The position numbers and the translations under genes were made by a program. From positions 643,612 to 707,611 of the forward strand of contig JAOADG010000008.1 in NCBI GenBank assembly GCA_026417415.1: 64,000 bases of DNA. Reading direction: 5' to 3'. This DNA comes from a bacterium (GTDB lineage: Bacteria > Electryoneota > JAOADG01). The notes under the pieces were generated by a model. That model searched no databases. It saw only the letters and a list, made by a program, of their open reading frames with translations, and was not told where the DNA came from. Positions 27,701 to 35,146 of this stretch are shown piece by piece (position 1 is the first letter of the stretch; the number at the start of each line of letters is the position of its first letter).

Positions 27701-27900
27701 TTGGTAGATGTCCATGCAAAATACCATGTACCATTATTTCCTGCAGTAACTGCTCGTTGCCATTCAATATGAGTTCCTTGTCTTACTTTATGTCCTAATG
27801 AATCATTATGAAAACGTAACCAGTTTTGATTGTATTGACCAAATGCTAAGGAACTGAAAACAGTTGCCAGTGCAAGAAGCATAATCAGTGTTTTCTTCAT
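24703..27900 (-). CDS. Large exported protein of WxDxR-type repeats with type A sorting tail
   Basis: The protein has 1065 residues. A signal peptide (MKKTLIMLLALATVFSSLAF) and a good ribosome site (AGGAGGTATT) mark the start. About 15 repeats of ~55-65 residues follow. Each has a Trp-x-Asp-x-Arg-like strand (WVDYRHD, WEDSRYN, WVDSRNP, WEDFRND, WEDERNG, WVDNRRM, WEDARHG, WQDMRAT), then a strand such as IFAQRVSPNGQLMWS (xYxQxxxxxGxxxW). This pattern suggests a large beta-propeller or stacked beta repeats. The last ~95 residues are a sorting domain (NWPNPFNSTTTFRF, YDLQGREVM, GRNQQGVKVSSGIYFYQLT). It is predicted to be a cell-surface or secreted adhesion or binding protein. No catalytic motif is seen. 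Confidence 0.85.
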   Translation of the reverse strand: MKKTLIMLLALATVFSSLAFGQYNQNWLRFHNDSLGHKVRQGTHIEWQRAVTAGNNGTWYFAWTSTKWGFRGLYLGKIDANGNILWTITVNDGPSRQEDPVLQDLADGSVVVAWVDYRHDAGGSIFAQRVSPNGQLMWSNDTINAVLVANAPRYQNDLRILRDGSDGVLIFWEDSRYNLGFDIFASRLLGNGQLAPGWRPNGTPVVATAGNQPDGNQYTVDVDAYGGAWVAWVDSRNPANRDIYIQQIRANGTTRWDSTGHALITAPNEQSRIKLAPDGRGGAFLVWRHVTLTNTVDLYVQRIDSTGTPLWTPNNVGVALCDATGEQTNPRIIFSSNDHAIISWEDFRNDPGGNSNEDLFVNKITGTTSLTKLWGAQGTAATLNTEHQRESRLTSDGVGGCVLVWEDERNGGFVPNQQVYAQRFNSTGSPVWTTDGTVVTERPAGQFAPICRESGGRLLFMWGDMREGSRSIYRSVWNLNGTPVLQPFDGTLTVSDIAGNVSKNHILCNETGRAIHVWVDNRRMVFGNRIYYSINDVFTGNYINTVDNGNPITLDSTNFVKQDGSDNNNNYVVVPTPAPDLGAIIVYFNTSNQSTSFRGQKIDRNGNRQWGNFGVPLSDALESPDFLSGVPNYSNGGVYFAYTMSNLTTFFNELWFQSIDGNGNRLLGNNGVVLSNNRDNSFVSMTESNGNLYVGFIEFTVPHYSVIVKKVSSQGNVLWTTVVADSVSPNYETGPTGGRQQLKLIPAQNGGVVAIWREVRWDAGNGGQIFAQKLNSDGVVQWTRGGIQVGNSTEDQSRPNGFYTGSSYWIGWEDARHGGIVSIYVQHIAENGQKLLAPNGQRLFPSTNAQRDVAFSRDGSNGAFPIFSSYLRYLNEFPPPDTLEDSDIMATHLRANGTIADLSTWNNNLGYLVRTYANQQTPSVAYNQNWRSVLTNWQDMRATGKEELIDLYFQHFADSTSVSVQEEPIISLPIDYELSQNWPNPFNSTTTFRFKIPNNERVRIVLYDLQGREVMTLIDETKNAGSYLVSWNGRNQQGVKVSSGIYFYQLTAGTKQITKKLSLLN

Positions 27901-28386
27901 AATACCTCCTAAACAAAAGAGAATAATTGTCTAATGATACGACGATTTAGGTGAAAAACCAATTGTGACATTTCAAATTCAATGGGTCAGAACTTACATT
28001 GCATACAAAATTTATGAATGAATGAATTGACAATTGAATCAAATTACAATAAGATTGATATGAAGATATTTTGTGTGAAATAGAAACGATACTTAATTGC
28101 TGAAAGGTATTTTCAAAATTATCCTTCAAACGATCGTATTCTACTCAATTGGATAATTCGCGAAATCAACATAAGAATGTAGGGATTGTTCGCAAAAGAT
28201 TTGTAAAATTGAAAAAATTGACAAGATTGCTCTTCATTCATAATGCTTCATTTATATTCTTTTGGTCAATTTCTGAATACCAATTGATGGTTTATTGATG
28301 TTTTTTTGAGTTCTTAATGGTCATTTTCATCGGTACTGGATAACTCTTGACATTAGCAAGATTGGTACAAAAAAGATTGGTATTGA
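27901..28386. other. 486-nt AT-rich intergenic region with promoter-like hexamers
   Basis: I find no protein-coding frame of merit. On the plus strand three perfect TTGACA hexamers occur at 28027, 28218 and 28347. The first two are followed at 17 nt by TAAGAT and TAATGC, which are plausible sigma-70 -10 elements. They point away from the repeat protein and towards the 3' end of the yjbQ-like gene. On the minus strand the promoter of the repeat-protein gene must lie here, but I saw no consensus -35. A short non-coding transcript is possible. Confidence 0.4.
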
Positions 28387-28797
28387 TTATTCTCCCATCA
28401 CTTTTACGATCACACGTTTATTTCTTTGTCCATCAAATTCAGCATAAAATACTTGTTGCCATGGACCTAAATCTAAATGACCATTGGTAACAGGAAGCCA
28501 TACTTGATGGCCAATCAACAAATTTTTTAGATGGGCATCACCATTGTTCTCACCTGTTCGATGATGAAAATAATTTCCCACTGGTGCTAACTTTTCTAAC
28601 CAAATTTCAATATCTTTATGTAGTCCCGATTCAGCGTCATTTACAAAAACGCCTGCAGTGATATGCATCGCAGAAATAAAAACAAAACCCTCTTTAATTC
28701 CAGATTTTCTGACAATTTTTTCTATTTTGTCTGTTATGTATATAAATTCCCGTAATTTGGAAGTATGAAAAGTTAAATATTCAGTGTACCAAATCAT
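28387..28797 (-). CDS. YjbQ-family protein (UPF0047, secondary thiamine-phosphate synthase-like)
   Basis: The protein has 136 residues, the family length. Conserved metal-binding-type residues are in [58 protein letters not shown] and the end [14 protein letters not shown]. Members are trimeric, and the name comes from weak thiamine-phosphate synthase activity of E. coli YjbQ; the true role is unclear. The ATG is preceded by GAGGAG. It is divergent from the ABC exporter genes (75 nt apart), so the two promoters share that gap. Confidence 0.9.
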   Translation of the reverse strand: MIWYTEYLTFHTSKLREFIYITDKIEKIVRKSGIKEGFVFISAMHITAGVFVNDAESGLHKDIEIWLEKLAPVGNYFHHRTGENNGDAHLKNLLIGHQVWLPVTNGHLDLGPWQQVFYAEFDGQRNKRVIVKVMGE

Positions 28798-28872
28798 AAT
28801 ACTCCTCTTTTCAATTTAGTCGTATTAGTTTTTTATTGAGGCGATCAATTAGAATTTAATTGATAAGTAACA

Positions 28873-30609
28873 ATGAAAAAAATAGTTTCTGTTTTTACAC
28901 TACTAAAACCTCATAAGAGATCATTAATTATTGGTCTCGTATTTGCGTTGTTAGCCAATGTTTTTGATATCCTTGGACCGTATGTTTTAAAGTTGTCATT
29001 TGATGTTTTTCAGAAAAATTTTCGGTGGAATGATTTACTTCCCTACGCAGTTTTGCTGTTATTGTTTGCGTTGATACGAGGTTTTTTTCGTTTCAAAATG
29101 AGAATGAAGGTAGTGGGTGTTTCGAGAGACTTAGAATTTGATTTACGGACAACATACTTTGACCACTTATTGAAATTGCCCTCTCAGTTCTTTGATCTCA
29201 ATAAGACTGGCGATTTGATGAATCGTGCTACATCAGATATAGAAAATGTGCGAATGATGTTGGGCCCTGCGCTGATGTATGCAACCAATACAATTGTAAT
29301 CATGATCGTCAGTTTTTCGGTAATGTTCGCTTTATCTGTAGAATTAACTTTGTATATGAGTATCATTTTACCTGCGGTGGTAGTCAGTGTTGGTTGGATG
29401 GGAAGAGAAGAATTTTTACGAACGGATGCCCAACAAGAAAGTTTGAGTGAACTGTCTGCTGCAGTTCAAGAAAATTTATCAGGAATACGAGTCATTCGAT
29501 CTTATTCTCTTGAACAGCGAGAAATTGAAAATTTAGAAAAACACAATCAAAAATTTTTTGATAAAAGTGTACGACTTTTAAGAATTGATATGTTATTTAC
29601 ACCATTATTAGGAATCATTTTTTCTTTTGGATTTTCAATCATTCTTTGGAAAGGTGGATTGTTGGTGTTAGCAAATAAAATTACTTTGGGTACTTTGGTC
29701 GCTTTTATCTCTTATTTAGGATTGCTGGGTTGGCCCATGATTGCGATCGGTTGGGTTGCTAATTTAATGCAAAGAGGTTTAGCATCTTGGAACAGAATTC
29801 AAAACATTCTTTCTGAACCTCTTGAAAAAGAAATCAACTCAATACTAACTATTCAAAATGGTTCCATTGAATTTAAAAATGTAAGTTTTAGTTACAACAA
29901 TGATACAAGGATGGTTCTAAAAGATATTGACTTTGAACTTCCTGCAGGAAAATCTCTTGGTATTTTAGGAAAAACGGGAAGCGGGAAAACAACTTTAGTT
30001 TCATTAATCCCTAGATTGTATACACCTACTGAAGGAAAAATTTTCATTGATGGTGAAGAAATTCAAAACTACTCAATAGCAACTTTGAGAAGTTCAATCG
30101 GTTTCGTTCCACAAGAAGCTTTTCTCTTTTCTGCTACTATTGCTGAAAATATCGCTTTTGGAAAATCTGACGCTAAGCAGTCAGAAATCGAAACTGCAGC
30201 CAAACAATCGTTATTGTACAATGATATCGAACAGTTTGAGAATGGATTAAAGACATTGGTTGGTGAACGTGGATTAACCCTATCAGGAGGTCAAAAACAA
30301 AGAACAGCGATTGCTAGAGCATTTTTGATCAATCCCAAAATACTCATTTTAGATGACCCTTTAGCAAATGTAGATACTGAGACAGAACATAGGATATTGC
30401 AGTATTTGTATGAGTTTATGAAAAAAAGAACGACGATTATTATATCACATCGCGCTTCTACAGTAATGAATTGCGATTACTTAATTGTTCTTGATCACGG
30501 AGAAATTGTAGAGCAAGGCGAACCAAGTCAATTGATAAGAGAAGATAGTTATTTTAGAAAGTTGGTTGAACGACAAAGAATAGCTGAAGAATTAGAAGAG
30601 GTCGCATAG
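28873..30609 (+). CDS. ABC exporter half-transporter, degenerate-site subunit (MdlA/TM287-like)
   Basis: The protein has 578 residues. Six membrane spans (about 15-300) precede an ATPase domain. Walker A is GILGKTGSGKTTLV (about 362-369), the signature is LSGGQKQRTAIARA, and Walker B is ILILDDPLANVD. The residue after the Walker B Asp is Asp rather than the catalytic Glu, as in TM287-type partners, so this subunit's site is probably non-canonical. With the next gene it should form a heterodimeric exporter of lipids or drugs. The substrate is unknown. Its stop overlaps the partner start by 1 nt. Confidence 0.9.
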   Translation: MKKIVSVFTLLKPHKRSLIIGLVFALLANVFDILGPYVLKLSFDVFQKNFRWNDLLPYAVLLLLFALIRGFFRFKMRMKVVGVSRDLEFDLRTTYFDHLLKLPSQFFDLNKTGDLMNRATSDIENVRMMLGPALMYATNTIVIMIVSFSVMFALSVELTLYMSIILPAVVVSVGWMGREEFLRTDAQQESLSELSAAVQENLSGIRVIRSYSLEQREIENLEKHNQKFFDKSVRLLRIDMLFTPLLGIIFSFGFSIILWKGGLLVLANKITLGTLVAFISYLGLLGWPMIAIGWVANLMQRGLASWNRIQNILSEPLEKEINSILTIQNGSIEFKNVSFSYNNDTRMVLKDIDFELPAGKSLGILGKTGSGKTTLVSLIPRLYTPTEGKIFIDGEEIQNYSIATLRSSIGFVPQEAFLFSATIAENIAFGKSDAKQSEIETAAKQSLLYNDIEQFENGLKTLVGERGLTLSGGQKQRTAIARAFLINPKILILDDPLANVDTETEHRILQYLYEFMKKRTTIIISHRASTVMNCDYLIVLDHGEIVEQGEPSQLIREDSYFRKLVERQRIAEELEEVA

Positions 30610-32369
30610 TGTCAGAAGAAATCACAGGGAAAACGTTTGATTGGAAACTATTCAAACGCTTGTTACCCTTTGCTAAACCTTATTGGAAGAGTTTTCTTAT
30701 TGCAGTCATTTGTATGTTAACGGGTTCCTTTTTAGAATTGCTTGGACCTATCTTTACTAAAAAAGCAATTGATGAAGGGCTTATTCAAAAACAATATTCC
30801 TTGTTACCACTTTATGTTCTATCCTTCTTAGTTACTAGCATCTTAGGGTATAGTTTAAGGTATCTTGAATCTCAAATTTCTGGAGTGAATGGACAAAAAA
30901 TCATTTGGGATATTCGTAAAAAAGTATTTTCTCATCTGCAATTTCAATCTCTCTCTTTTTTTGATCGCAATCCTGTAGGAAAATTAATGACTCGTGTAAC
31001 TTCGGATATTTCTGCCTTGTCAGAACTATTCGGTGCAGGTTTAGTTGGTCTTGTAGGCGATATTTTAAGTTTATTAGGTGTATTAATCATTCTATTTACA
31101 ATTGATTGGAAATTAGCTCTCATCACTTTATTTATTGTACCCATCCTTGTTATCGTTTCCTTAATTTTTCGCAAGCATATGCGTGATGCTTTTAGAAAAA
31201 TGAGGTTGATGATCACAAAAACCAATACATATTTACAAGAATCAATAACTGGAATAAAAGTTGTAAAGCTTTTTTTACGTGAAAAACGCAATCGCATGGA
31301 ATTTCAGGAAATCTCAGAACAATTAAAATCGGCTCAATTAAAAACCATTTTCTTTTTCGCTTTGTTTTTTCCAGTTGTAGATATCTTAATTTCAATTATT
31401 TTAGCGGCAGCATTATTAACTGGTGGATATCAGATTTTGTATGGTTCGTTGACAGTAGGGGCATTGGTAGCATTTTTGCAATACGCTGAACGTTTTTTTC
31501 GCCCTGTTCGAGATTTATCCGAAAAGTACAATATTCTACAATCAGCATTTGCTGGAGCAGAACGTGTTTTTTCCGTTTTAGATGAAGATACCCAGATCTA
31601 TATTAGCCCTACAGTTATAAAGAATGTTGATCTTAAAGGAAAAGTAAACTTTGAAGAAGTGTCTTTTTTTTATCGCAGCGAAGTTGAAGTATTAAAAAAT
31701 GTCACTTTTCAAGTTGATGCGGGAACGAAAGTAGCATTGGTCGGTGCTACTGGTGCGGGTAAGTCAACAATCCTTTCTTTACTAATGCGTCAATATGAGG
31801 TTCAAAAGGGTAGAATTGAAATTGATGATATTGACATAAGTGAGTACGACCCTTACTGGCTACGCACTCAAATAGCCATTGTTTTGCAAGATGTCTATTT
31901 ATTTTCTGACACCATAGCAAATAATATTTCTATGGGTCGTAAAGAATTTACTAGACGTGACATAGAATGGGCAGCAAATGAAATCGGTGCACACTATTTT
32001 ATTGAACGTTTACCAAAAGGGTATGAAACTGTGCTTCTAGAACGTGGTGCTAATCTATCATCTGGACAAAAGCAACTAATTGCATTAACAAGAGCACTTA
32101 TCACTCAACCTAAACTATTACTCTTAGATGAAGCGACTAGTGCTGTAGATACTGAAACTGAATCATTTATTCAACAAGGCCTTAAACGTGTAATGGAAAA
32201 TCGTACTTCAATAATTGTTGCACACCGTTTGTCAACAATTCAAAACGTAGATAAAATTTTAGTTTTTCATAAAGGGAAGTTAAAAGAACAAGGTACACAT
32301 GAAATGCTTCTTGCTCTGAAAGGAATCTATTATCATTTATACCAATTACAGTTTGAAGATGCCGCTTAA
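30609..32369 (+). CDS. ABC exporter half-transporter, canonical-Glu subunit (MdlB/TM288-like)
   Basis: The protein has 586 residues from GTG 30609. Six membrane spans (about 20-310) are followed by the ATPase: Walker A ALVGATGAGKSTIL near residue 378, Walker B LLLLDEATSAVD with the catalytic Glu, and the H-loop IIVAHRLST. The signature is LSSGQKQ instead of LSGGQ, which again matches heterodimers with one asymmetric site. It is co-translated with the preceding subunit. It ends 1 nt before a convergent gene without a visible terminator. Confidence 0.9.
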   Translation: MSEEITGKTFDWKLFKRLLPFAKPYWKSFLIAVICMLTGSFLELLGPIFTKKAIDEGLIQKQYSLLPLYVLSFLVTSILGYSLRYLESQISGVNGQKIIWDIRKKVFSHLQFQSLSFFDRNPVGKLMTRVTSDISALSELFGAGLVGLVGDILSLLGVLIILFTIDWKLALITLFIVPILVIVSLIFRKHMRDAFRKMRLMITKTNTYLQESITGIKVVKLFLREKRNRMEFQEISEQLKSAQLKTIFFFALFFPVVDILISIILAAALLTGGYQILYGSLTVGALVAFLQYAERFFRPVRDLSEKYNILQSAFAGAERVFSVLDEDTQIYISPTVIKNVDLKGKVNFEEVSFFYRSEVEVLKNVTFQVDAGTKVALVGATGAGKSTILSLLMRQYEVQKGRIEIDDIDISEYDPYWLRTQIAIVLQDVYLFSDTIANNISMGRKEFTRRDIEWAANEIGAHYFIERLPKGYETVLLERGANLSSGQKQLIALTRALITQPKLLLLDEATSAVDTETESFIQQGLKRVMENRTSIIVAHRLSTIQNVDKILVFHKGKLKEQGTHEMLLALKGIYYHLYQLQFEDAA

Positions 32370-32370
32370 A

Positions 32371-32817
32371 TCATTTCATCGGAAAAATAGAACCATATTG
32401 ATAACTTAATTGTCCTTCAAAATGGAATCCCCAAAGTTTAACGAAAAAGTTATCCTGATCTTGTGCTAAATTCTTAGGTACTTTTTTCTCCCATAGTGAT
32501 ACTTCATAACTCCCTAAAGTAATCTGTTGTAAGGGGATTTTCTCAAGAAATTCCTTATTGGGTTTTACAGTACGATAACTATGAATACCTTCCTTTAATA
32601 CGTCGGTAATACCTTCGGGATAGATAGAAATACCAACGTATCTTTCAAATGGTGAAGATATTTTTCCGCTAATGACGAGATGAATTGGTTTTCCTTGTTC
32701 ATTGTATTCTAATCCAACAGTCAATAGCGTTTGAGAAACAGAAATCTGTGGCAGCAGTATTATCATGCTAAACACTAAAATTAGATTGTAAAAGCACATC
32801 CTGAACCGATAAACCAT
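32371..32817 (-). CDS. Exported protein of unknown function
   Basis: The protein has 148 residues. I choose ATG 32817 because AGGAGG lies just upstream and a signal peptide follows (VYRFRMCFYNLILVFSMIIL, then SVSQ). The frame is open further up to 32883, but that part overlaps the preceding gene. The mature part is small and beta-rich (TLLTVGLEYNEQGKPIHLVI), with no recognised domain. It is probably periplasmic and shares its operon with the barrel-like protein upstream. No function is assigned. Confidence 0.6.
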   Translation of the reverse strand: MVYRFRMCFYNLILVFSMIILLPQISVSQTLLTVGLEYNEQGKPIHLVISGKISSPFERYVGISIYPEGITDVLKEGIHSYRTVKPNKEFLEKIPLQQITLGSYEVSLWEKKVPKNLAQDQDNFFVKLWGFHFEGQLSYQYGSIFPMK

Positions 32818-33578
32818 TGTACCTCCTTTGATTGTAATGAATTCATTTCTATGAGGAATTCTATAGCCGTTTTTTTGAAACACTGATAAGAAAAAAAATG
32901 TCTTAAAATTAAATTGTAGTTTAAAGTAGTATCGAATAAAAGCAACGTTTCCTTTTCAAAGCGCCAGTTATAGTCGCCTAAACTGGAATAAAACTTATAT
33001 AAGTAATCTGGTTTCAAATACATCCATTGAAAGTAAATTCCTTTATTGAATTTTTCATTCGTACTTTGACTTAAAAAAATACCTGTGCTTAACTGATAGT
33101 TTTTTTCAATAAAATTATACCCAATTTCCATTTGATTAAAACTGGTTTGATATAGAATTGGCTTAGTAATTTTTGAAGATAAACCTCCGATTAACCATTG
33201 TTTGTAATTCAAGGGATAACTTATTTGTCCCCAAAATAGGTTATTGTCAACTTGATTTGTGAAGGATTGAAATCCACCTCCTCCAATCCAAAAAGGTGTG
33301 TTCGTCAAATGTCCAAGATAACCAAATCCTATCTCGTAACTTTTCTTTCGGTTTGGATTCAATGATTGTTTCCAATCAAGAATTGACACACGCGTTTGAA
33401 ACCATCCAATATAATCTTGATGATACTTTGAGTAACCTAAGGATGTGCTGATTTGTTGAAATTTCTGATTTTGTTCTTCAATTTTACCATGACTTAAGTT
33501 TATTCGAAGTATATCTGCTTTTAATGGCGGAGAGATAAGGATTGTAATGAGTATTAGTATATACCAAAATTTAGTCAT
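32781..33578 (-). CDS. Predicted exported beta-strand-rich (outer-membrane-like) protein
   Basis: The protein has 265 residues from ATG 33578, where a signal peptide begins (MTKFWYILILITILISPPLK). The upstream frame to 33719 overlaps the divergent gcvPB start and is not believed. The mature protein has amphipathic strands rich in aromatic residues (IGFGYLGHLTNTPFWIGGGG, YQLSTGIFLSQSTN), suggesting a small barrel of about 10-12 strands. Family not recognised. The gene end overlaps the next gene's start by 37 nt. Confidence 0.6.
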   Translation of the reverse strand: MTKFWYILILITILISPPLKADILRINLSHGKIEEQNQKFQQISTSLGYSKYHQDYIGWFQTRVSILDWKQSLNPNRKKSYEIGFGYLGHLTNTPFWIGGGGFQSFTNQVDNNLFWGQISYPLNYKQWLIGGLSSKITKPILYQTSFNQMEIGYNFIEKNYQLSTGIFLSQSTNEKFNKGIYFQWMYLKPDYLYKFYSSLGDYNWRFEKETLLLFDTTLNYNLILRHFFSYQCFKKTAIEFLIEMNSLQSKEVQWFIGSGCAFTI

Positions 33579-33653
33579 ATCTTGAAGCAATTTTAGTATT
33601 AGACAAACTCCATTTTTAAAAAGTTTAAAGCCCCAACTTTCGCTCAAACATTT

Positions 33654-33682
33654 TTGACTTAATTTCATTAAGTTTGTATCTT
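33654..33682 (+). promoter_or_regulatory. Candidate sigma-70-type promoter for the gcvPB-dinG-bat chain
   Basis: TTGACT and TATCTT are separated by 17 nt, ending 24 nt before the gcvPB ATG at 33707. This is a plausible start for the long downstream chain. It lies in the 128-nt divergent gap with the barrel-like gene. The -10 is weak, so the call is tentative. Confidence 0.4.
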
Positions 33683-33706
33683 TTTTAAGAAGAGCAAAGG
33701 TGTAAT

Positions 33707-35146
33707 ATGTCAGAACCAACTATTTTTGAACTTTCAAAACCTGATCGCATCGGTGTACGTCTTCCGAAATTAGATATTCCATTACAGACTTCTCCGATCC
33801 CCCCAAACTATCTTAGAAAAAGTTTACCTATTCCAGAAATTCATGAACTTGACGTAGTGCGGCATTACACCCGTTTGTCCATTATGAATCACCATGTTGA
33901 CAAAGAAATGTATCCCTTGGGTTCGTGCACTATGAAATATAATCCTAAAATTAATGAGGAACTTGCAAGGTTACCCGGATTTTGCCAGTTACATCCATTA
34001 TCTCCTGCGAATGCTATGCAAGGTGCATTACAATTGATGTGGGAACTCGAAGAGGCACTTAAAATCGTCACGGGTTTTTCTGCAGTTTCTTTACAACCTG
34101 CAGCAGGAGCTCAAGGTGAGTTTGTTGGTTTACTTTTAATGCGTGCATATCACAAAAGTAGAGGTCGTAGTCCAAAGAAAATCATTATACCTGACTCTGC
34201 GCATGGGACAAATCCAGCTTCCATCACTTTAGCAGGTTTTGAAGTATTGCAGCTGCCCAGCACTCATGAAGGGTTAGTAAATGTGGAGGAACTAAAAAAA
34301 GTAGTTGATGAAAATGTTGCAGGATTAATGATTACCAATCCAAATACATTAGGTCTGTTTGAGAAACATATCGTAGAAATTTCATCTATCATTCATTCAG
34401 TAGATGGTTTAATGTATATGGATGGTGCAAATTTGAATGCAATTGTTGGAATCGTAAAACCGTTTGATATGGGCTTTGACATTTGTCACTTAAATTTACA
34501 TAAAACATTTTCAACACCACACGGAGGAGGAGGACCAGGATCAGGGCCGGTTTGTTGTAGAAAAGATTTAGAAAAATTTCTACCAGTTCCAAGAATCGTC
34601 CATACAAATGGAAAATTTGATTTAAATTGGCATGAGAAAGATTCAATCGGAAAAGTTCACACTTTTTTTGGAAATTTTGGTGTCTTTGTTCGAGCATTGT
34701 GCTACATACGAATGAATGGAAAAGAGGGACTGAAAAAAAATAGTCAAATGGCAGTACTAAATGCGAATTACATACGGTGCAAACTTCAAGAATATTATGA
34801 TTTACCTTATCCAACAAAGTGTATGCATGAAGTAGTTTTTAGTGGAGATCGGCAAAAAAAATATGGTGTTCGGACTTTGGACATTGCTAAACGTCTTCTT
34901 GATTTTGGGTTTCATGCACCAACGGTTTATTTCCCATTAATTGTGCATGAAGCAATCATGATTGAACCAACTGAAACAGAATCATTACAAACGTTAGATC
35001 GTTTTATTGAGGTTATGCAGATCATTGCAGAAGAGGCACAAACCAATGCTGAATTAGTTGTTTCAGCACCAACGAAAACACCAGTATCAAGATTAAACGA
35101 AGCACTGGCAGCTAAATTATTGGATGTTTCATATCCGTTAGAATGA
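33707..35146 (+). CDS. gcvPB: Glycine dehydrogenase (decarboxylating) subunit 2 (P-protein beta chain)
   Basis: The protein has 479 residues, a normal length for the split P protein. It decarboxylates glycine with PLP and passes aminomethyl to GcvH. The PLP lysine is Lys266 in LNLHKTFSTPHGGGGPGSGP. MYPLGSCTMKYNPKIN and SLQPAAGAQGEF are further signatures. Subunit 1 (gcvPA), gcvT and gcvH are not in the window. The stop overlaps the next gene's start as ATGA. The link to a helicase and the Bat genes downstream looks like shared transcription rather than a shared pathway. Confidence 0.96.
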   Translation: MSEPTIFELSKPDRIGVRLPKLDIPLQTSPIPPNYLRKSLPIPEIHELDVVRHYTRLSIMNHHVDKEMYPLGSCTMKYNPKINEELARLPGFCQLHPLSPANAMQGALQLMWELEEALKIVTGFSAVSLQPAAGAQGEFVGLLLMRAYHKSRGRSPKKIIIPDSAHGTNPASITLAGFEVLQLPSTHEGLVNVEELKKVVDENVAGLMITNPNTLGLFEKHIVEISSIIHSVDGLMYMDGANLNAIVGIVKPFDMGFDICHLNLHKTFSTPHGGGGPGSGPVCCRKDLEKFLPVPRIVHTNGKFDLNWHEKDSIGKVHTFFGNFGVFVRALCYIRMNGKEGLKKNSQMAVLNANYIRCKLQEYYDLPYPTKCMHEVVFSGDRQKKYGVRTLDIAKRLLDFGFHAPTVYFPLIVHEAIMIEPTETESLQTLDRFIEVMQIIAEEAQTNAELVVSAPTKTPVSRLNEALAAKLLDVSYPLE

